A stretch of 7,314 nucleotides of DNA from Treponema sp. (GTDB taxonomy: Bacteria > Spirochaetota > Spirochaetia > Treponematales > Breznakiellaceae), in assembly GCA_031257695.1 (NCBI GenBank), contig JAIROB010000139.1, forward strand, positions 1 through 7,314, written 5' to 3'. Shown here one piece after another: positions 6,113 to 7,314 of this stretch. The notes beneath the pieces were generated by a model, which worked only from the letters and a program-made list of their open reading frames with translations, made no database searches and was not told where the DNA came from. Within the stretch, counting starts at the first letter, position 1, and each line of letters begins with the position of its first letter. The position numbers and the translations under genes were made by a program.

Positions 6113-6944
6113 CGCCGCCCTCCCCCGCCCCGTCCCGGGCGTATTCATCCAAAGCCTCCTCGCCCAGGTAGGCTTTTATCACCCCCGGATCCCGGCGTAT
6201 CTCCTCAGGCAGGCCCGCGGCAATGATGCGGCCGTAGTCCAGCACAATAAGCCGCTCGCAGATGCCCATCACCAGGCGCATATCGTGTTCGATCAGCAGA
6301 ATGGTCAAGCGGAACGTTTTGCGGATAAAGGAGATGAGCTTCATCATCTCCCCGGTCTCCTGGGGGTTCATCCCCGCGGCGGGTTCGTCCAGCAGGAGCA
6401 GGGTGGGGTTGGTCGCCAGGGCCCTGGCAATTTCCAGCTTCCGCTGTTCGCCGTAGGGCAGGTTCCGGGCCAGCTCGTGTTTTTTGTTTTCAATATTGAA
6501 GAGGGACAAAAGCTCCCCGGCCTGTTCGATCATGCGCTGTTCGTTCTCCCGGAAGCGGCGCAGGCGGAAGAGCGCGTCCAGGGGGGTCTCCGTCCTTGAT
6601 GAGTGGAGGGCGATCCGCACATTGTCCTCCACGGTGAGGTTGTTGAAGAGCCGTATGTTCTGGAAGGTCCGGGCTATGCCGGCGCGATTCAGCGCAGCGG
6701 GGCTCAGTTTTTTCAGCGCCTGCGCCCTTTCATGGCGGTCCCAGAAAATGATCTCCCCCGCGGTGGGCGCGTAGATGCCGGAGAGCATATTAAACACCGT
6801 AGTTTTCCCCGCTCCGTTCGGCCCTATAAGCCCCACCAGCTCCCCCTGGCGGAGGTCGCAGGAAAAATCGCTCAGAGCGCGCAGCCCGCCGAATACTATG
6901 GACAGATCCGTCACTTTAAGGATCAGCTCTTTGGCATCAGGCAC
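6105..6944 (-). CDS. livG: Branched-chain amino acid ABC transporter ATPase LivG
   Basis: The 279-aa partner ATPase of LivF in the branched-chain amino acid importer. Motifs are Walker A GPNGAGKT (41-48), Q-loop Gln95 in ARTFQNIRLF, the LivG-type signature LPYGEQRK (162-169) in place of LSGGQ, Walker B LLLLDEP (182-188), and the switch His220 in LLIEHDM. P-A-A-G-M-N-P after Walker B, V-L-D-Y-G and A-Y-L-G-E near residue 260 are typical of LivG. The last 15 or so residues (acidic, then Gly-rich) extend past the usual end and overlap the start of livF, so their sequence may be constrained by it. The start codon is GTG at 6944 with AAGGAG 7 nt upstream, and it overlaps the livM stop by 8 nt. Identification is firm, but the exact amino acid preference cannot be read from the ATPase. 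Confidence 0.95.
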   Translation of the reverse strand: MPDAKELILKVTDLSIVFGGLRALSDFSCDLRQGELVGLIGPNGAGKTTVFNMLSGIYAPTAGEIIFWDRHERAQALKKLSPAALNRAGIARTFQNIRLFNNLTVEDNVRIALHSSRTETPLDALFRLRRFRENEQRMIEQAGELLSLFNIENKKHELARNLPYGEQRKLEIARALATNPTLLLLDEPAAGMNPQETGEMMKLISFIRKTFRLTILLIEHDMRLVMGICERLIVLDYGRIIAAGLPEEIRRDPGVIKAYLGEEALDEYARDGAGEGGDG

Positions 6945-7314
6945 CGGAGATCTCCTTCCCGGACCCGTGCCGCGTCATACGCCGGAGGATCCCCGTAAAG
7001 GAAAATTCCTTCATGCCCAAAAGACCCTGGGGGCGGAAGAGCATCACGAAGATCAGGATCAGCGGGTATATCAGCAGGCGGTAGTCCTGGAGGAAGCGGA
7101 GGGCCTCCTGGAGATAGGTAAGGGTATACGCCGCAAGGATAGAGCCGGTTATGGAACCCATGCCGCCGAGCACCACATAGATCAGGAAGTCGATCGATTT
7201 CAGGAACTGGGCAATGTCGGGTTTGACAAAGCCCACCACCATGGCATAGAGGGAGCCGCCTATGCCGGCGATAAACGCGGCTATCACAAAACCGATCATC
7301 TTGTACCGGAAAAT
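6937..7314 (-). CDS. livM: Branched-chain amino acid ABC transporter permease LivM (C-terminal part)
   Basis: Only the last 125 codons are in the window. The frame is open to the right edge, so the N-terminal half is missing. The segment has at least three hydrophobic helices: the one starting IGFVIAAFIAGIGGSLYA, the one in FLIYVVLGGMGSITGSILAA, and LLIYPLILIFVMLF. It ends with the LivM hallmark FRPQGLLG and a short basic cytoplasmic tail. V-V-L-G-G-M-G-S-I-x-G is the conserved permease loop that contacts the ATPases. It is one of two inner-membrane subunits, and LivH is expected further upstream. The stop overlaps the livG start by 8 nt, placing it in the same operon. Confidence 0.93.
   Translation of the reverse strand: MFRYKMIGFVIAAFIAGIGGSLYAMVVGFVKPDIAQFLKSIDFLIYVVLGGMGSITGSILAAYTLTYLQEALRFLQDYRLLIYPLILIFVMLFRPQGLLGMKEFSFTGILRRMTRHGSGKEISGA

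Noticed and set aside
6078..6998. Plus-strand open reading frames of 173 and 131 codons opposite livG and livM
   Set aside because: They are shadows of firmly identified transporter genes.

Overview
This window looks like a bacterial chromosome segment, probably from a spirochaete and perhaps a Treponema-type one. That inference rests on three things: a very large Sec-exported lipoprotein built of Ig-like domains, a small transposase-like protein of a kind I associate with Treponema genomes, and a liv operon ending in a CBS-ACT protein. No rRNA or other definitive marker is present, so the taxonomy is tentative. Genes are GC-rich. The leader upstream of the lipoprotein gene (about 3780-3920) is markedly AT-rich.

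Right half (4744-7314, minus strand): the distal end of a branched-chain amino acid (LIV-I/HAAT type) ABC transporter operon, read right to left as livM (3' part only), livG, livF, then a CBS-CBS-ACT protein of AcuB architecture. The genes are packed with 8-nt overlaps (livM/livG and livG/livF) and a 1-nt gap (livF/CBS gene). Each start has its Shine-Dalgarno sequence inside the preceding gene, so this is one translationally coupled unit. LivM is one membrane half and LivG and LivF are the two ATPases. The CBS-ACT protein is a plausible nucleotide/amino-acid sensor for the system, but this is inference.

Middle (3922-4665): a compact module on the opposite strand. It holds a 155-aa protein related to REP-associated/IS200-type Y1 transposases, bracketed by two copies of a roughly 20-nt sequence in inverted orientation (20 of 21 positions identical). 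Each copy has a G/C hairpin on its outer side, the layout of a RAYT gene with its REP sequences. In the protein, the expected catalytic His-x-His appears to be Gln-Leu-Arg and the usual C-terminal part is replaced by a low-complexity tail. It may therefore bind DNA without cleaving it, or be decaying.

Left half (1-3765, minus strand): 1255 codons of a giant lipoprotein whose 3' end lies outside the window. It has a signal peptide with an LLSC lipobox and then a long chain of Ig-like domains. Its leader carries a possible promoter, an 8-bp inverted repeat placed like an operator, and a 10-bp hairpin whose 3' arm contains the Shine-Dalgarno sequence. The plus strand opposite this gene is open for 1003 codons, but that is a codon-usage shadow and not a gene.
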